From: Nemertoderma westbladi
Lineage: Eukaryota; Xenacoelomorpha; Nemertodermatida; Nemertodermatidae
DNA: 64,000 nt
Direction of reading: 5' to 3'
NCBI GenBank assembly: GCA_032718475.1
Contig: JAUCBJ010001352.1
Span: forward strand, 1-64,000
Under the pieces are notes generated by a model that saw nothing but the letters and a program-made list of their open reading frames with translations, was not told the DNA's origin and made no database searches. The translations under genes were made by a program, and so were the position numbers. The first letter of the stretch is position 1, and each line of letters starts with the position of its first letter. Below, one piece after another: positions 1 to 13,772 of this stretch.

Positions 1-1200
1 AGAATAAATCTATCAACTATTTTTTAGAAAACAAATAGAAAATAACAATATTGACATAAATATATAGTTTTAAGCATAAGAGTCATGAAGAACAACAATA
101 AATTATTATTAAATAAATAAATAATTTACATTGATTTCGTTTCGGGATGTCTGTTTACCGATGAAATAAAATAAAAGCAACGAATTGTAGAAATTCGATA
201 CATATTCGAATGAAGAGACAAGATAAATTAAATTAAATGAAAAACACTTTCGAAGATTTCGTACAGAAACTATGTTCAAATAACTAATAATTTAATCTGG
301 ATAGGTAAACAGACGTCCAATAAAAGAAATAAATTTTTTATCCCGCTCAAAACGACTTAATTAAAACAGATAACAGTGTGAGCAGCCGTCACCAAGCGAG
401 CAGATAAAGTAAACTTTATACAACCTTCCAGTGGACCCTGACTTGTGCCAGTTCCGCCTCCCGACAGACGGATTCCCACGGTAGATGTAACAATACTCCA
501 ACGTGGATGTGATTCTTGGTCTGTGTGAGCGGGAATGTGTGTGTATGTACATGGGGAAACAAAACAGTGTTAATTTGTTAAACAGCACGCTAACAATGGA
601 AAACATGCAAACAGATGAGTTCGAAAGTGAAATAAAAGATTAACATGTTGTGAGTTCGATATATGATAGTTTAACAGCTGAGATGAGTTGGTACAAAGGT
701 ACATGCTCTTATGATACAATTAGTACATGCTGGAAGTGATATGGGATGCTGACACACACAGCCCTTGATGACTTGATGAGCAATACGGTAGTTGAAGAAA
801 ACAACAATGTAAATAGTTTAATTAAAATAATTAAACTAATTAACTATTGGATATATAGGCTATAGGCCCTTTCATTTACTCCGTCTCTGTGGAGAGTTTA
901 TATTCAATAAAAAATGTTTTATCATCAAGATATCGTTTATATAATTGAAAAATGACTAAGGATTTGTAATAATGTTAATATTTAGTGAGATATAGATGGA
1001 TTTAGTTCTATTAATTTATATTTTATACCCAACATTTTTTTAATTTTACTAAAAGAGCCTCGATAAATTTGTTTCACCTAAATTTGCGCCCATGTGAATA
1101 ATACCAGGATTTAACTTTTCGGTCGACTTTATATTGGATTTTTATATATGAAGATTTTTTATTCTTATTACGCAATTATATATTTACATTCAACTCAATC
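1..1200. other. AT-rich DNA without a recognisable gene
   Basis: Mostly AT-rich non-coding sequence. A less AT-rich patch at about 390-540 is open on the minus strand for roughly 80 codons. I see no family motif or convincing splice sites there, so I do not call it an exon. Confidence 0.4.
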
Positions 1201-1269
1201 AATCAATGGTAGAAAGTCTGGTATTCTTCAACTACCGATCGCATAAGACAAAGGGGAGAGTGTTAATCA

Positions 1270-1440
1270 AACATGAGGTTGTCATGGAGACAGTTAATTC
1301 GGAGAGGGGGTACCTTTAGCGGCATCTTTACGTTAGCGAACTCTGCCAGCCGACACAAAACCTTCCAGGGTGTATGTATCTTATAGCAACCAATGACGTC
1401 ATCACGATCCTAAGCAACGAGGTAATTAGGTTCTCAAAAA
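1270..1440. promoter_or_regulatory. Promoter-like patch with RFX X-box and CCAAT/CRE pair
   Basis: GTTGTCATGGAGAC at 1278-1291 closely fits the X-box palindrome bound by RFX factors. CCAATGACGTCA at 1390-1401 is a CCAAT box overlapping a full cAMP-response element (TGACGTCA). The patch is less AT-rich than its surroundings. No gene can be assigned to it: the nearest convincing coding sequence is more than 12 kb away, though a gene to the left of the window is possible. The motifs are seen directly; promoter function is inferred. Confidence 0.35.
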
Positions 1441-1571
1441 AAAACAGTCAATAAAATATAGTCAACCATTCTAAAATTATACCTTCTAACACTTATAAAT
1501 TATTGGCACCTACTATTTCCTAAATTCTACCACCATCCCCCTAACTTTAACCCCAACACACATTCTCCACG

Positions 1572-1760
1572 CAATCCCGCCGAAATCCATTGCCTAACTT
1601 ACATAACTAACAATCCCCCGACCGAACTCCATTGCCTAACTTACATAACTAACAATCCCCCGACCGAACTCCATTGCCTAACTTACATAACTAACAATCC
1701 CGCCGAAATCCATTGCCTAACTATCATAACCCAATCCAACTCTATTGCCTAACTTACACG
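1572..1760. repeat. Short tandem repeat, 42-bp unit
   Basis: The word CCATTGCCTAAC recurs at 1587, 1629, 1671 and 1710, giving 42, 42 and 39-bp spacing. The units differ mainly by CCCCCGACCGAACT versus CCCGCCGAAAT. No coding signal. Confidence 0.85.
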
Positions 1761-1984
1761 CATCTGGGCCTCTTCCACCTCAATACCCTCCTCGTTGAGT
1801 GCCGCAATGAAACTGAGACGGGCATTATTTTTCTCTTCGGTTTTCTTAGTAACCGGCTCCTCTGTGTACGTCAGCACATAGTCAATCTTCTTACTCTTGT
1901 CGTGATGAAAGTATAACGATTCGTGGCGTTCGCGTTTCTAAAAAAAATAAATTAACACCGATTAGGTTTTAGTCTAATATTGAG

Positions 1985-2460
1985 ACCGGGTTGGGCTGGT
2001 GGGGTGGTGTCCCTGTGGGGGTTATGTGGGGTTGCTGTGGGGGTGCTGTGGGGGTGCTGTGGGGGTGCTGTGGGGGTGCTGTGGGGGTGCTGTGGGGGTG
2101 CTGTGGGGGTGCTGTGGGGGTGCTGTGGGGGTGCTGTGGGGGTGCTGTGGGGGTGCTGTGGGGGTACTGTGGGGGTGCTGTGGGGGTGCTGTGGGGTACT
2201 GTGGGGGTGCTGTGGGGATGCTGTGGGGGTACTGTGGGGGTGTTGTGGGGGAACTGTGGGGGTACTGTGGGGTTGCTGTGCTGTGGGGGTGCTGTGGGGG
2301 TGCTGTGGGGGTGCTGTGGGGTTTCTGTGGGGGTGCTGTGGGGGTGCTGTGGGGGTGCTGTGGGGGTGCTGTGGGGTTTCTGTGGGGGTGCTGTGGGGGT
2401 GCTGTGGGGGTGCTGTGGGGGTGCTGTGGGGTTGCTGTAGGGGTGCTGTGGGGGAACTGG
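1985..2460. repeat. G-rich minisatellite, 12-bp unit (GGGGGTGCTGTG)n
   Basis: About 38 copies of a 12-bp unit with five-G runs on the plus strand, with a few variants (TACTGT, TTTCTGT, GGAACTGT). The regular G-runs make the plus strand a strong candidate for G-quadruplex formation. Reading frames are open in several frames on both strands only because 12 is divisible by 3. The array lies directly beside the minus-strand repeat X copy at 2460-2645. Confidence 0.95.
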
Positions 2461-2645
2461 GCTCATATCGCATATCGGTGAATTAATATTTTATCTCAAT
2501 GTTAAATTATCAATTTCGGGAAAGGAGCAGGTTACACCACGTTATTCTAACCCCAAAACAATAAACTAAAATCAATAGAACAGGTTACAATTTGATTTTT
2601 GAGAGTAATCAGCTGTTATTAGCCTCGATTCCAAACACTCCCTAT
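2460..2645 (-). repeat. Interspersed repeat X, minus-strand copy
   Basis: Read on the minus strand it matches the copies at 45.2-45.45 kb and 59.4-59.65 kb. In order it has an ACTCTCAAAAAT-type segment, CTGTAACCT, the core TTTATTGTTTTGGTTAGAAT, ACGTG...GTAACCTGCTCCTTTCC, and a tail ending near ATTAATTCACCGATATG. The coding capacity is nil. The G-rich minisatellite occupies the position where other copies carry oligo-C. Confidence 0.75.
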
Positions 2646-2997
2646 CACTGATTTTAATAATATTATTATAAACATTTTTTAGATCTATCATACGGATTAC
2701 ATACCAAATAAGAATCACCATTAAAGAGCTTCGAGTGATCTGTCTCGTCAAGGAATGAGTCACCTCGTTCCCCAATTGACCTCAACAATTCTACGTCATC
2801 CGATGCCATGGTTACAGATCGAATGAATTTGTTACAAATTTATTAATTTTTTCAAAATTTGAAACATTAATACTGGACTGTATGAAAAAGGAATCAATTC
2901 TGAATATAAAATTATATTTGGAACAGATATAATGATATATTTTTGTTACAACTACAACTTAGCTTCTCTAGTGCGGGGTAGTAAAGCCTATAAGTTA

Positions 2998-5900
2998 TTT
3001 ATACTATACACACACAGTAGACTACTAATACTATACACATACACAGTAGACTACTAATACTATACACACACAGTAGACTACTAATACTATACACACACAG
3101 TAGACTACTAATACTATACACACACTACTAATACTATACACACACTACTAATACTATACACACACTACTAATACTATACACACACTACTAATACTATACA
3201 CACACTACTAATACTATACACACACTACTAATACTATACACACACAGTAGACTATACTAATACTATACACACACAGTAGACTACTCATACTATACACACA
3301 CAGTAGACTACTAATACTATACACACACAGTAGACTACTAATACTATACACACACTACTAATACTATACACACACTACTAATACTATACACACACTACTA
3401 ATACTATACACACACAGTAGACTATACTAATACTATACACACACAGTAGACTACTAATACTATACACACAGTAGACTACTAATACTATACACACACTACT
3501 AATACTATACACACACAGTAGACTACTAATACTATACACACACAGTAGACTACTAATACTATACGCACACAGTAGACTACTAATACTATACACACACTAC
3601 TAATACTATACACACACTACTAATACTATACACACACTACTAATACTATACACACACAGTAGTCTACTAATACTATACACACACAGTAGACTACTAATAC
3701 TATACACACACAGTAGACTACTAATACTATACACACACAGTAGACTACTAATACTATACACACACAGTAGACTACTAATACTATACACACACAGTAGACT
3801 ACTAATACTATACACACACAGTAGACTACTAATACTATACACACACAGTAGTCTACTAATACTATACACACACAGTAGACTACTAATACTATACACACAC
3901 AGTAGACTACTAATACTATACACACACAGTAGACTACTAATACTATACACACACAGTAGACTACTAATACTATACACACACAGTAGACTACTAATACTAT
4001 ACACACACAGTAGACTACTAATACTATACACACACAGTAGACTACTAATACTATACACACACAGTAGACTACTAATACTATACACACACAGTAGACTACT
4101 AATACTATACACACACAGTAGACTACTAATACTATACATACACAGTAGACTACTAATACTACACACACAGTAGACTACTAATACTATACACACACAGTAG
4201 ACTACTAATACTATACACACACTACTAATACTATACACACACAGTAGACTACTAATACTATACACACAGTAGACTACTAATACTATACACACACTACTAA
4301 TACTATACACACACAGTAGACTACTAATACTATACACACACAGTAGACTACTAATACTATACACACACAGTAGACTACTAATACTATACACACACAGTAG
4401 ACTACTAATACTATACACACACAGTAGACTACTAATACTATACACACACAGTAGACTACTAATACTATACACACACAGTAGACTACTAATACTATACACA
4501 CACAGTAGACTACTAATACTATACACACACAGTAGACTACTAATACTATACACACACAGTAGACTACTAATACTATACACACACAGTAGACTACTAATAC
4601 TATACACACACAGTAGACTACTAATACTATACACACACAGTAGACTACTAATACTATACACACACTACTAATACTATACACACACTACTAATACTATACA
4701 CACACAGTAGACTACTAATACTATACACACACAGTAGACTACTAATACTATACACACACAGTAGACTACTAATACTATACACACACAGTAGACTACTAAT
4801 ACTATACACACACAGTAGACTACTAATACTATACACACACTACTAATACTATACACACACTACTAATACTATACACACACAGTAGACTACTAATACTATA
4901 CACACACAGTAGACTACTAATACTATACACACACAGTAGACTACTAATACTATACACACACAGTAGACTACTAATACTATACACACACAGTAGACTACTA
5001 ATACTATACACACACTACTAATACTATACACACACTACTAATACTATACACACACAGTAGACTACTAATACTATACACACACAGTAGACTACTAATACTA
5101 TACACACACAGTAGACTACTAATACTATACACACACAGTAGACTACTAATACTATACACACACAGTAGACTACTAATACTATACACACACAGTAGACTAC
5201 TAATACTATACACACACAGTAGACTACTAATACTATACACACACAGTAGACTACTAATACTATACACACACAGTAGACTACTAATACTATACACACACAG
5301 TAGACTACTAATACTATACACACACAGTAGACTACTAATACTATACACACACAGTAGACTACTAATACTACACACACAGTAGACTACTAATACTATACAC
5401 ACACAGTAGACTACTAATACTATACACACACAGTAGACTACTAATACTATACACACACAGTAGACTACTAATACTATACACACACAGTAGACTACTAATA
5501 CTATACACACACAGTAGACTACTAATACTATACACACACAGTAGACTACTAATACTAAACACACACAGTAGACTACTAATACTATACACACACAGTAGAC
5601 TACTAATACTATACACACACAGTAGACTACTAATACTATACACACACAGTAGACTACTAATACTATACACACACAGTAGACTACTAATACTATACACACA
5701 CAGTAGACTACTAATACTATACACACACAGTAGACTACTAATACTACACACACAGTAGACTACTAATACTATACACACACAGTAGACTACTAATACTATA
5801 CACACACAGTAGACTACTAATACTATACACACACAGTAGACTACTAATACTATACACACACAGTAGACTACTAATACTATACACACACAGTAGACTACTA

Positions 5901-8900
5901 ATACTATACACACACAGTAGACTACTAATACTATACACACACTACTAATACTATACACACACAGTAGACTACTAATACTATACACACACAGTAGACTACT
6001 AATACTATACACACACAGTAGACTACTAATACTATACACACACAGTAGACTACTAATACTATACACACACAGTAGACTACTAATACTATACACACACAGT
6101 AGACTACTAATACTATACACACACAGTAGACTACTAATACTATACACACACAGTAGACTACTAATACTATACACACACAGTAGACTACTAATACTATACA
6201 CACACAGTAGACTACTAATACTATACACACACAGTAGACTACTAATACTATACACGCACAGTAGACTACTAATACTATACACACACAGTAGACTACTAAT
6301 ACTATACACACACAGTAGACTACTAATACTACACACACAGTAGACTACTAATACTATACACACACAGTAGACTACTAATACTACACACACAGTAGACTAC
6401 TAATACTATACACACACAGTAGACTACTAATACTATACACACACAGTAGACTACTAATACTATACACACACTACTAATACTATACACACACAGTAGACTA
6501 CTAATACTATACACACACAGTAGACTACTAATACTATACACACACAGTAGACTACTAATACTATACACACACAGTAGACTACTAATACTATACACACACA
6601 GTAGACTACTAATACTATACACACACTACTAATACTATACACACACACAAGACTACTAATACTATACACACACAGTAGACTACTAATACTATACACACAC
6701 AGTAGACTACTAATACTATACACACACTACTAATACTATACACACACAGTAGACTACTAATACTATACACACACAGTAGACTACTAATACTATACACACA
6801 CAGTAGACTACTAATACTATACACACACAGTAGACTACTAATACTATACACACACAGTAGACTACTAATACTATACACACACAGTAGACTACTAATACTA
6901 TACACACACAGTAGACTACTAATACTATACACACACTACTAATACTATACACACACAGTAGACTACTAATATTATACACACACAGTAGACTACTAATACT
7001 ACACACACAGTAGACTACTAATACTATACACACAGTAGACTACTAATACTATACACACACAGTAGACTACTAATACTATACACACACAGTAGACTACTAA
7101 TACTATACACACACAGTAGACTACTAATACTATACACACACAGTAGACTACTAATACTATACACACACAGTAGACTACTAATACTACACACACAGTAGAC
7201 TACTAATACTATACACACAGTAGACTACTAATACTATACACACACAGTAGACTACTAATACTATACACACACAGTAGACTACTAATACTATACACACACA
7301 GTAGACTACTAATACTATACACACACAGTAGACTACTAATACTATACACACACAGTAGACTACTAATACTATACACACACTACTAATACTATACACACAC
7401 AGTAGACTACTAATACTACACACACAGTAGACTACTAATACTATACACACACAGTAGACTACTAATACTATACACACACTACTAATACTATACACACACT
7501 ACTAATACTATACACACACAGTAGACTATACTAATACTATACACACACAGTAGACTACTAATACTATACACACACAGTAGACTACTAATACTATACACAC
7601 ACAGTAGACTACTAATACTACACACACAGTAGACTACTAATACTATACACACACAGTAGACTACTAATACTATACACACACTACTAATACTATACACACA
7701 CTACTAATACTATACACACACTGTAGACTATACTAATACTATACACACACAGTAGACTACTAATACTATACACACACTACTAATACTATACACACACTAC
7801 TAATACTATACACACACAGTAGACTACTAATACTATACACACACTACTAATACTATACACACACAGTAGACTACTAATACTATACACACACAGTAGACTA
7901 CTAATACTATACACACACAGTAGACTACTAATACTATACACACACAGTAGACTACTAATACTATACACACACTACTAATACTATACACACACAGTAGACT
8001 ACTAATATTATACACACACAGTAGACTACTAATACTACACACACAGTAGACTACTAATACTATACACACAGTAGACTACTAATACTATACACACACAGTA
8101 GACTACTAATACTATACACACACAGTAGACTACTAATACTATACACACACAGTAGACTACTAATACTATACACACACAGTAGACTACTAATACTATACAC
8201 ACACAGTAGACTACTAATACTATACACACACTACTAATACTATACACACACAGTAGACTACTAATACTACACACACAGTAGACTACTAATACTATACACA
8301 CACAGTAGACTACTAATACTATACACACACTACTAATACTATACACACACTACTAATACTATACACACACAGTAGACTATACTAATACTATACACACACA
8401 GTAGACTACTAATACTATACACACACAGTAGACTACTAATACTATACACACACAGTAGACTACTAATACTACACACACAGTAGACTACTAATACTATACA
8501 CACACAGTAGACTACTAATACTATACACACACTACTAATACTATACACACACTACTAATACTATACACACACTGTAGACTATACTAATACTATACACACA
8601 CAGTAGACTACTAATACTATACACACACTACTAATACTATACACACACTACTAATACTATACACACACAGTAGACTACTAATACTATACACACACTACTA
8701 ATACTATACACACACAGTAGACTACTAATACTATACACACACAGTAGACTACTAATACTATACACACACAGTAGACTACTAATACTATACACACACTACT
8801 AATACTATACACACACAGTAGACTACTAATACTATACACACACTACTAATACAATACACACACAGTAGACTACTAATACTATGCACACACAGTAGACTAC

Positions 8901-10205
8901 TAATACTATACACACACAGTAGACTACTAATACTATACACACACTACTAATACTATACACACACAGTAGACTGCTAATACTATACACACACAGTAGACTA
9001 CTAATACTATACACACACAGTAGACTACTAATACTATACACACACAGTAGACTACTAATACTATACACACACTACTAATACTATACACACACAGTAGACT
9101 ACTAATACTATACACACACTACTAATACTATACACACACAGTAGACTACTAATACTATACACACACTACTAATACTATACACACACAGTAGACTACTAAT
9201 ACTATACACACACAGTAGACTACTAATACTATACACACACAGTAGACTACTAATACTATACACACACAGTAGACTACTAATACTATACACACACAGTAGA
9301 CTACTAATACTATACACACACAGTAGACTACTAATACTATACACACACAGTAGACTACTAATACTATACACACACAGTAGACTACTAATACTATACACAC
9401 ACAGTAGACTACTAATACTATACACACACAGTAGACTACTAATACTATACACACACTACTAATACTATACACACACAGTAGACTACTAATACTATACACA
9501 CACAGTAGACTACTAATACTATACACACACAGTAAACTACTAATACTATACACACACAGTAGACTACTAATACTATACACACACTACTAATACTATACAG
9601 ACACAGTAGACTACTAATACTATACACACACAGTAGACTACTAATACTATACACACACAGTAGACTACTAATACTATACACACACTACTAATACAATACA
9701 CACACAGTAGACTACTAATACTATACACACACTACTAATACTATACACACACAGTAGACTACTAATACTATACACACACAGTAGACTACTAATACTATAC
9801 ACACACAGTAGACTACTAATACTATACACACACTACTAATACTATACACACACAGTAGACTACTAATACTATACACACACAGTAGACTACTAATACTATA
9901 CACACACAGTAGACTACTAATACTATACACACACTACTAATACAATACACACACAGTAGACTACTAATACTATACACACACTACTAATACTATACACACA
10001 CAGTAGACTACTAATACTATACACACACAGTAGACTACTAATACTATACACACACAGTAGACTACTAATACTATACACACACTACTAATACTATACACAC
10101 ACAGTAGACTACTAATACTATACACACACAGTAGACTACTAATACTATACACACACTACTAATACTATACACATACACAGTAGACTATACTAATACTATA
10201 CTACT
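2998..10205. repeat. 7.2-kb satellite of 27-bp and 20-bp units
   Basis: A continuous array in which a 27-bp unit starting TATACACACACAGTAGAC alternates irregularly with a 20-bp form that lacks the AGTAGAC segment, plus 25-bp variants (ACTACACACACAG). The long minus-strand reading frames with nine-residue periodicity (YSISSLLCV) and the shifted CIVLVVYCV version are by-products of the period. A block near 7175-7870 recurs about 851 bp downstream, so there is higher-order duplication. The right end runs straight into the (TAC)n tail of a minus-strand LINE at 10200-10215. Confidence 0.97.
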
Positions 10206-11600
10206 ACTACTACGATCGGCATGCTGCATTATATATATATATTACATATATATTAAGAATGCTCTCCCTCCGGCTTGTCGACAAAATTGCGCCGCCACAA
10301 CTCCCTATCACCAATGACATTTGCTAGATCATACGCATCTTCAAGGCCAGCGTCCTTTAAGATGCGTCTCAAGAAAGTCATGGGCTGTCCACCATGCTTA
10401 TTCACTCCATGAGGCCGCCAAAGCACACGATTATGCACTGGCTGGTCCTCACGGCGAAAGCAAGGTCTTGCAAAGCGGAGGCGGATTTGTTCTAGTGTCA
10501 AGCTAGGGGGAACCAATGAGACACCTCCAATGTTATATAGTGTCTGGTTGGAGTTGTGTGCATTGTACTTGACACAATGAACCCGGCGCAGCATTCTTGT
10601 GAAAGTGCCATCCAGAGATTTGGTATCCTCTGCAGTTAGACCCCAGCATGGACTCCTATATAAGAGTACTGGTACCACTGCTGCAATAAAAAATCAAACC
10701 TTTAGCTTCCGTTTAATTCTATGGGACTTCCAAATCCTGGACAAAACTATTTAACGCTGCCCATGCCTTCCCCTTACGTATCCGAAGGTCTTCACCTGAC
10801 TTTCTGATCCATGATCCCAAATAGCAGAAGTCATCCACATGTCAAGCAAGCCGTCCTTATAGAGTTTATGCCCTTACGATCAGACATTTCTTGAGGGCTG
10901 TCTAGGTTGACTGTCATGATTTGGTTTTCTTGGAATTTACAAAAAGACCAACAATAGAAACAACTTGCTCCAATAAGCAGAGGAGCCTTTGGGCTTCCTC
11001 TAATGATTCTGAGAGTATCCCTCAGTCATCAGCAAAGTCTAGATCACTTAGGTACTTTGTTGGAGTTCCTCTAGAGTAGTGGAGTAGTAGAGAGTGGAGT
11101 AGGGGGTGTTAACATCACCCCAACTTTATTAAAAAAGATGGTTCTAAGGACATGCATAAGAACATAATCAACCACACAGCCGTAGACACAAATGTGGTAG
11201 AACCATCGTACAGTGATCTGATTGCTGCAAAAAATTTCCTCAGGAATCCCATATGCTGGCTGCCAGTATGCTGAACATACGTGGTCGGGAGACTGAGTCG
11301 AAGACTTTAAAGAAGTCAACAAAGATAATAGCCAGTTGTCTGTCTTTCTTTATTGACAATTCTCCGATTATCCTTCTAAGTACCAGAATAGGCTCCATGG
11401 TCCCACGACCTTTGCGGAACCCATTTTGGTTCCCACGTAACAGTCGGGTCTCAACAGGATCACTGATGCGATTTAATATAATTATATTATATAGCTTTGC
11501 AGCAATCGAGATTAACGAGATTCAGCGAAAAGATCCACGGGTTGTTAGGTTGGCCTTCTTTGGGGCTTTGACCAACTTATTTGTTTTCAGTTCTTGATGG
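10206..11600 (-). mobile_element. Non-LTR retrotransposon fragment, 3' half, degenerate
   Basis: The minus strand encodes, with frameshifts, reverse-transcriptase pieces between 11597 and 11070: a fingers/palm segment with GNQNGFRKGRGTMEP and a motif-A-like FVDFFKVFDSV. The C-terminal tail follows at 10678-10253 (LLYRSPCWGLT, LDGTFTRMLRRVH, LRFARPCFRREDQP, GQPMTFLRRIL). That tail is typical of RTE/CR1-like ORF2 ends. The element finishes with a (TAG)n microsatellite at 10200-10215, where the satellite begins. It is closely related to the copy at 16.5-17.7 kb and the fragment at 13.55-13.77 kb. Stops and frameshifts make it inactive. Confidence 0.85.
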
Positions 11601-11879
11601 TAGACTACAGTATGTCGGAAACCATGACTACAGTATGTCGGACAAACCAACGACTATATATTTTAGTCATATATATTTCTCTCAGTTATTGATATCTGTG
11701 AGTTGTAACGTAGCAACAAGCAACAAACGAACACGCAGCTGATTATACACGTTCGTGGGCCTTCGCGCAGCACGAGACTCAGCTAATCCAATAAAGCTGT
11801 ATGCCGAGTACTTGTTTGCTCTACTACTTAGTTAGCTTTCCTACATGTTCTATTTAATTTAGCAATGCTCGTAGGACAT

Positions 11880-12135
11880 TCTTACCAAATTTCAGATAAA
11901 TCTAATGGTTGGTTCTGTTATTACAGTTAATTCTACATTTATGACACAGATGAACAATATTTCTAAACTTTTGATAAACTAAACTAAACTACATGTGTAC
12001 CAAGTTTAGTTTAATTTCATCAAGGAATGACCGAGTTATTAGCGATCAAAAATTGGTCGACGACGATAGACAACTCTTTAATGGTACCCCTATGCTAAGG
12101 CTTCGCTCCATGTCGTGGCTCGCCCCACTAAATCA
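11880..12135 (+). repeat. Interspersed repeat, copy 1 (inverted relative to 32.3 kb)
   Basis: Segments including ATGGTTGGTTCTGTTATTAC, GACCGAGTTATTAGCG and CGTGGCTCGCCCCAC recur in reverse orientation at 32345-32570. A short open frame here is not supported as a gene. Probably an unclassified transposon remnant. Confidence 0.5.
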
Positions 12136-12589
12136 TACATCAGTGTCAACGATTACATCACTTAGACTACGGTAATAATTTACCACGTTACCACGCGATC
12201 GTTCTACGACGTAAACGGATGTATTTAAGATCGCCTTGATTCAATTGCGCAACAATAAATACTAAACCATATAGGACCAAACCAATAAAACTATCAAGGC
12301 CTTTTTATAAAACATTAATCGTATAGTCGAATAGTAATCTTTACAAGTATTTTATATATGCCAGCGTTGAAAACATTCATTAATAATAATTAATACACGA
12401 TTTGGGGAATAATAAAGATAAATTGAACAGATTTAATGAAAATCTTTAATGATATCATTAAGAGTGAGTAACACGAGTTATTAGTACAACACGAGTTTTT
12501 ATTAACCTTTAATAAATATAGAAAAAAAGGGTCAAAGGTCGTAACTGTGATTAAAGTGCAATCAGATATTACTCTAGTGGTTAATTAAG

Positions 12590-12835
12590 GGTTTAACAAA
12601 TGATTTATTGTTTATTATTGGTGTTATGGGTGAATGAGTGGTTTCATATTATTATAATATTTTGTTGTGCACAGCTTTTGCAAAGTCGGCAATGACGTCC
12701 AGGTGGGATCGAACTGGTAACCTCCGGGTTGGAAGTCTGACGCTCTAACCATTCAGCTAGCGGCTCAGGTAAAAGATATAATTGGAAATACTATCAGATA
12801 CCTTGAATGTCCGCAATTTACCATCTGGATCCCAG
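12590..12835 (-). mobile_element. tRNA-derived SINE, copy 1
   Basis: On the minus strand the sequence from about 12768 to 12690 resembles a tRNA. It has an A-box-like TAGCTGAATGGTTAGAGCG, an anticodon-loop-like CTTCCAACC (TCC, as in tRNA-Gly) and a B-box-like AGTTCGATCCC, followed by CACCTGGACGTCATTGCCGA and GCTGTGCACAACAAAA. The same module recurs at 13.2, 30.7, 35.6 and 39.9 kb. The arms do not pair well enough for a working tRNA. SINEs of this type depend on LINE enzymes. Confidence 0.8.
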
Positions 12836-12910
12836 CTGGACGTCATTGCCGACTTTGCCAAAGCTGTGCCCAACAAAATATTATAAATCATTTATTGACA
12901 TATTAATTAA
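12822..12910 (+). mobile_element. Truncated SINE copy, facing copy 1
   Basis: The plus strand carries only the SINE body: AGCTGGACGTCATTGCCGAC, then TGCCAAAGCTGTGCCCAACA. The tRNA-like head is missing. It faces the minus-strand copy immediately to its left, forming a foldback. Confidence 0.65.
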
Positions 12911-13149
12911 TTGCGGTTCCGCTTAATAAAAATTGAATGAGTTGAATGATTTAATGGTGTATCACCGATTTCGTATCCATTGGTTTATTATTTTGATTCG
13001 GGTTTTTTGATGAGGCCTCAACCATGAAAGAACTTACACAAAATCTCTTAGATAACAACTTTTTGTATTAACCTTCCCCAATTTCGTACGATTATTGTGA
13101 TTATCGCCATTGTCGAGCAATATGAGTACTTACTTACTTATCATAACTT

Positions 13150-13312
13150 TCATAACTTTTGTTTAGTACATTCGGTAATGACGCCTAGCAGGGATTGAAT
13201 TGGTGACCTCCAGGTTGCTGGCCTTCTAGCCAATCCGTTAGCAACTCAGATAAAATGTAGAACTTGAAATACTACCTGATAACTTGATGTCCGCAATTTA
13301 CCTTCTTATAGC
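13150..13312 (-). mobile_element. tRNA-derived SINE, copy 2, diverged
   Basis: The minus strand shows the same module: ACCTGGAGGTCACC, then AATTCAATCCC in place of the B box, then the body CGTCATTACCG. The plus-strand flank GATGTCCGCAATTTACC is shared with copy 1, so the repeat extends beyond the tRNA-like part. Diverged and inactive. Confidence 0.65.
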
Positions 13313-13540
13313 CTCCAAACTGCCAATACCAATCATATGCAGTCACCGTGCTAAAAACCCTACTGTAGTTGATATAATGTTATCCATTGTGGGTACAAAT
13401 GATGTAGTAATCCTAGCTCCTAGGCAAGAATGACCCCCCCAAAGACCCTGTTCTACAGCTAATAAAAGTTGAAAATAACATCAACGCAGACACATAATAC
13501 GTCATTATCCATCAATGCAGCAATATCCTAATCAATCTAT

Positions 13541-13772
13541 ATTCGGCATGTTGCAATGCAGCGGCATTTAAATAACGTAATAGCTATATGCCGGAGTATA
13601 GACAACATTGCGCCGCCACAACTCCCTATCCCACATGACTTTCGCGAGATTATCCGCATCTTCAAGGCAGGCCAGTGTCCTTTAAAAGGCGTCTCAAGAA
13701 AGATAGTGGTTGCCCACTATGCTTATTCTCACCATACCAAAGCACAAGACTGCGATCATAACGGATACTATT
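13541..13772 (-). mobile_element. LINE 3' tail fragment
   Basis: Nucleotide match to the minus-strand LINE tail at 10.25-10.44 kb: shared GCGCCGCCACAACTCCCTAT, CGCATCTTCAAGG and GCGTCTCAAGAAAG. It encodes only remnants of the ORF2 C-terminus, with frame breaks. Confidence 0.75.

Noticed and set aside
361-606. Minus-strand 81-codon frame in a less AT-rich patch
   Set aside because: No family motif, and other frames are equally plausible or implausible; splice signals not convincing.
3384-10152. Many long minus-strand frames with YSISSLLCV or CIVLVVYCV periodicity
   Set aside because: They follow from a 27-bp unit (nine codons) without stops in two frames. No start context, splice or composition signal of a real protein.
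2998-10205. CRISPR-like appearance of short regular repeats
   Set aside because: Units are contiguous with no unique spacers, and the DNA is clearly eukaryotic.
12690-12768. Functional tRNA gene
   Set aside because: The tRNA-like head has A and B boxes but poor arm pairing, and it is repeated with a common non-tRNA body, so it is a SINE.
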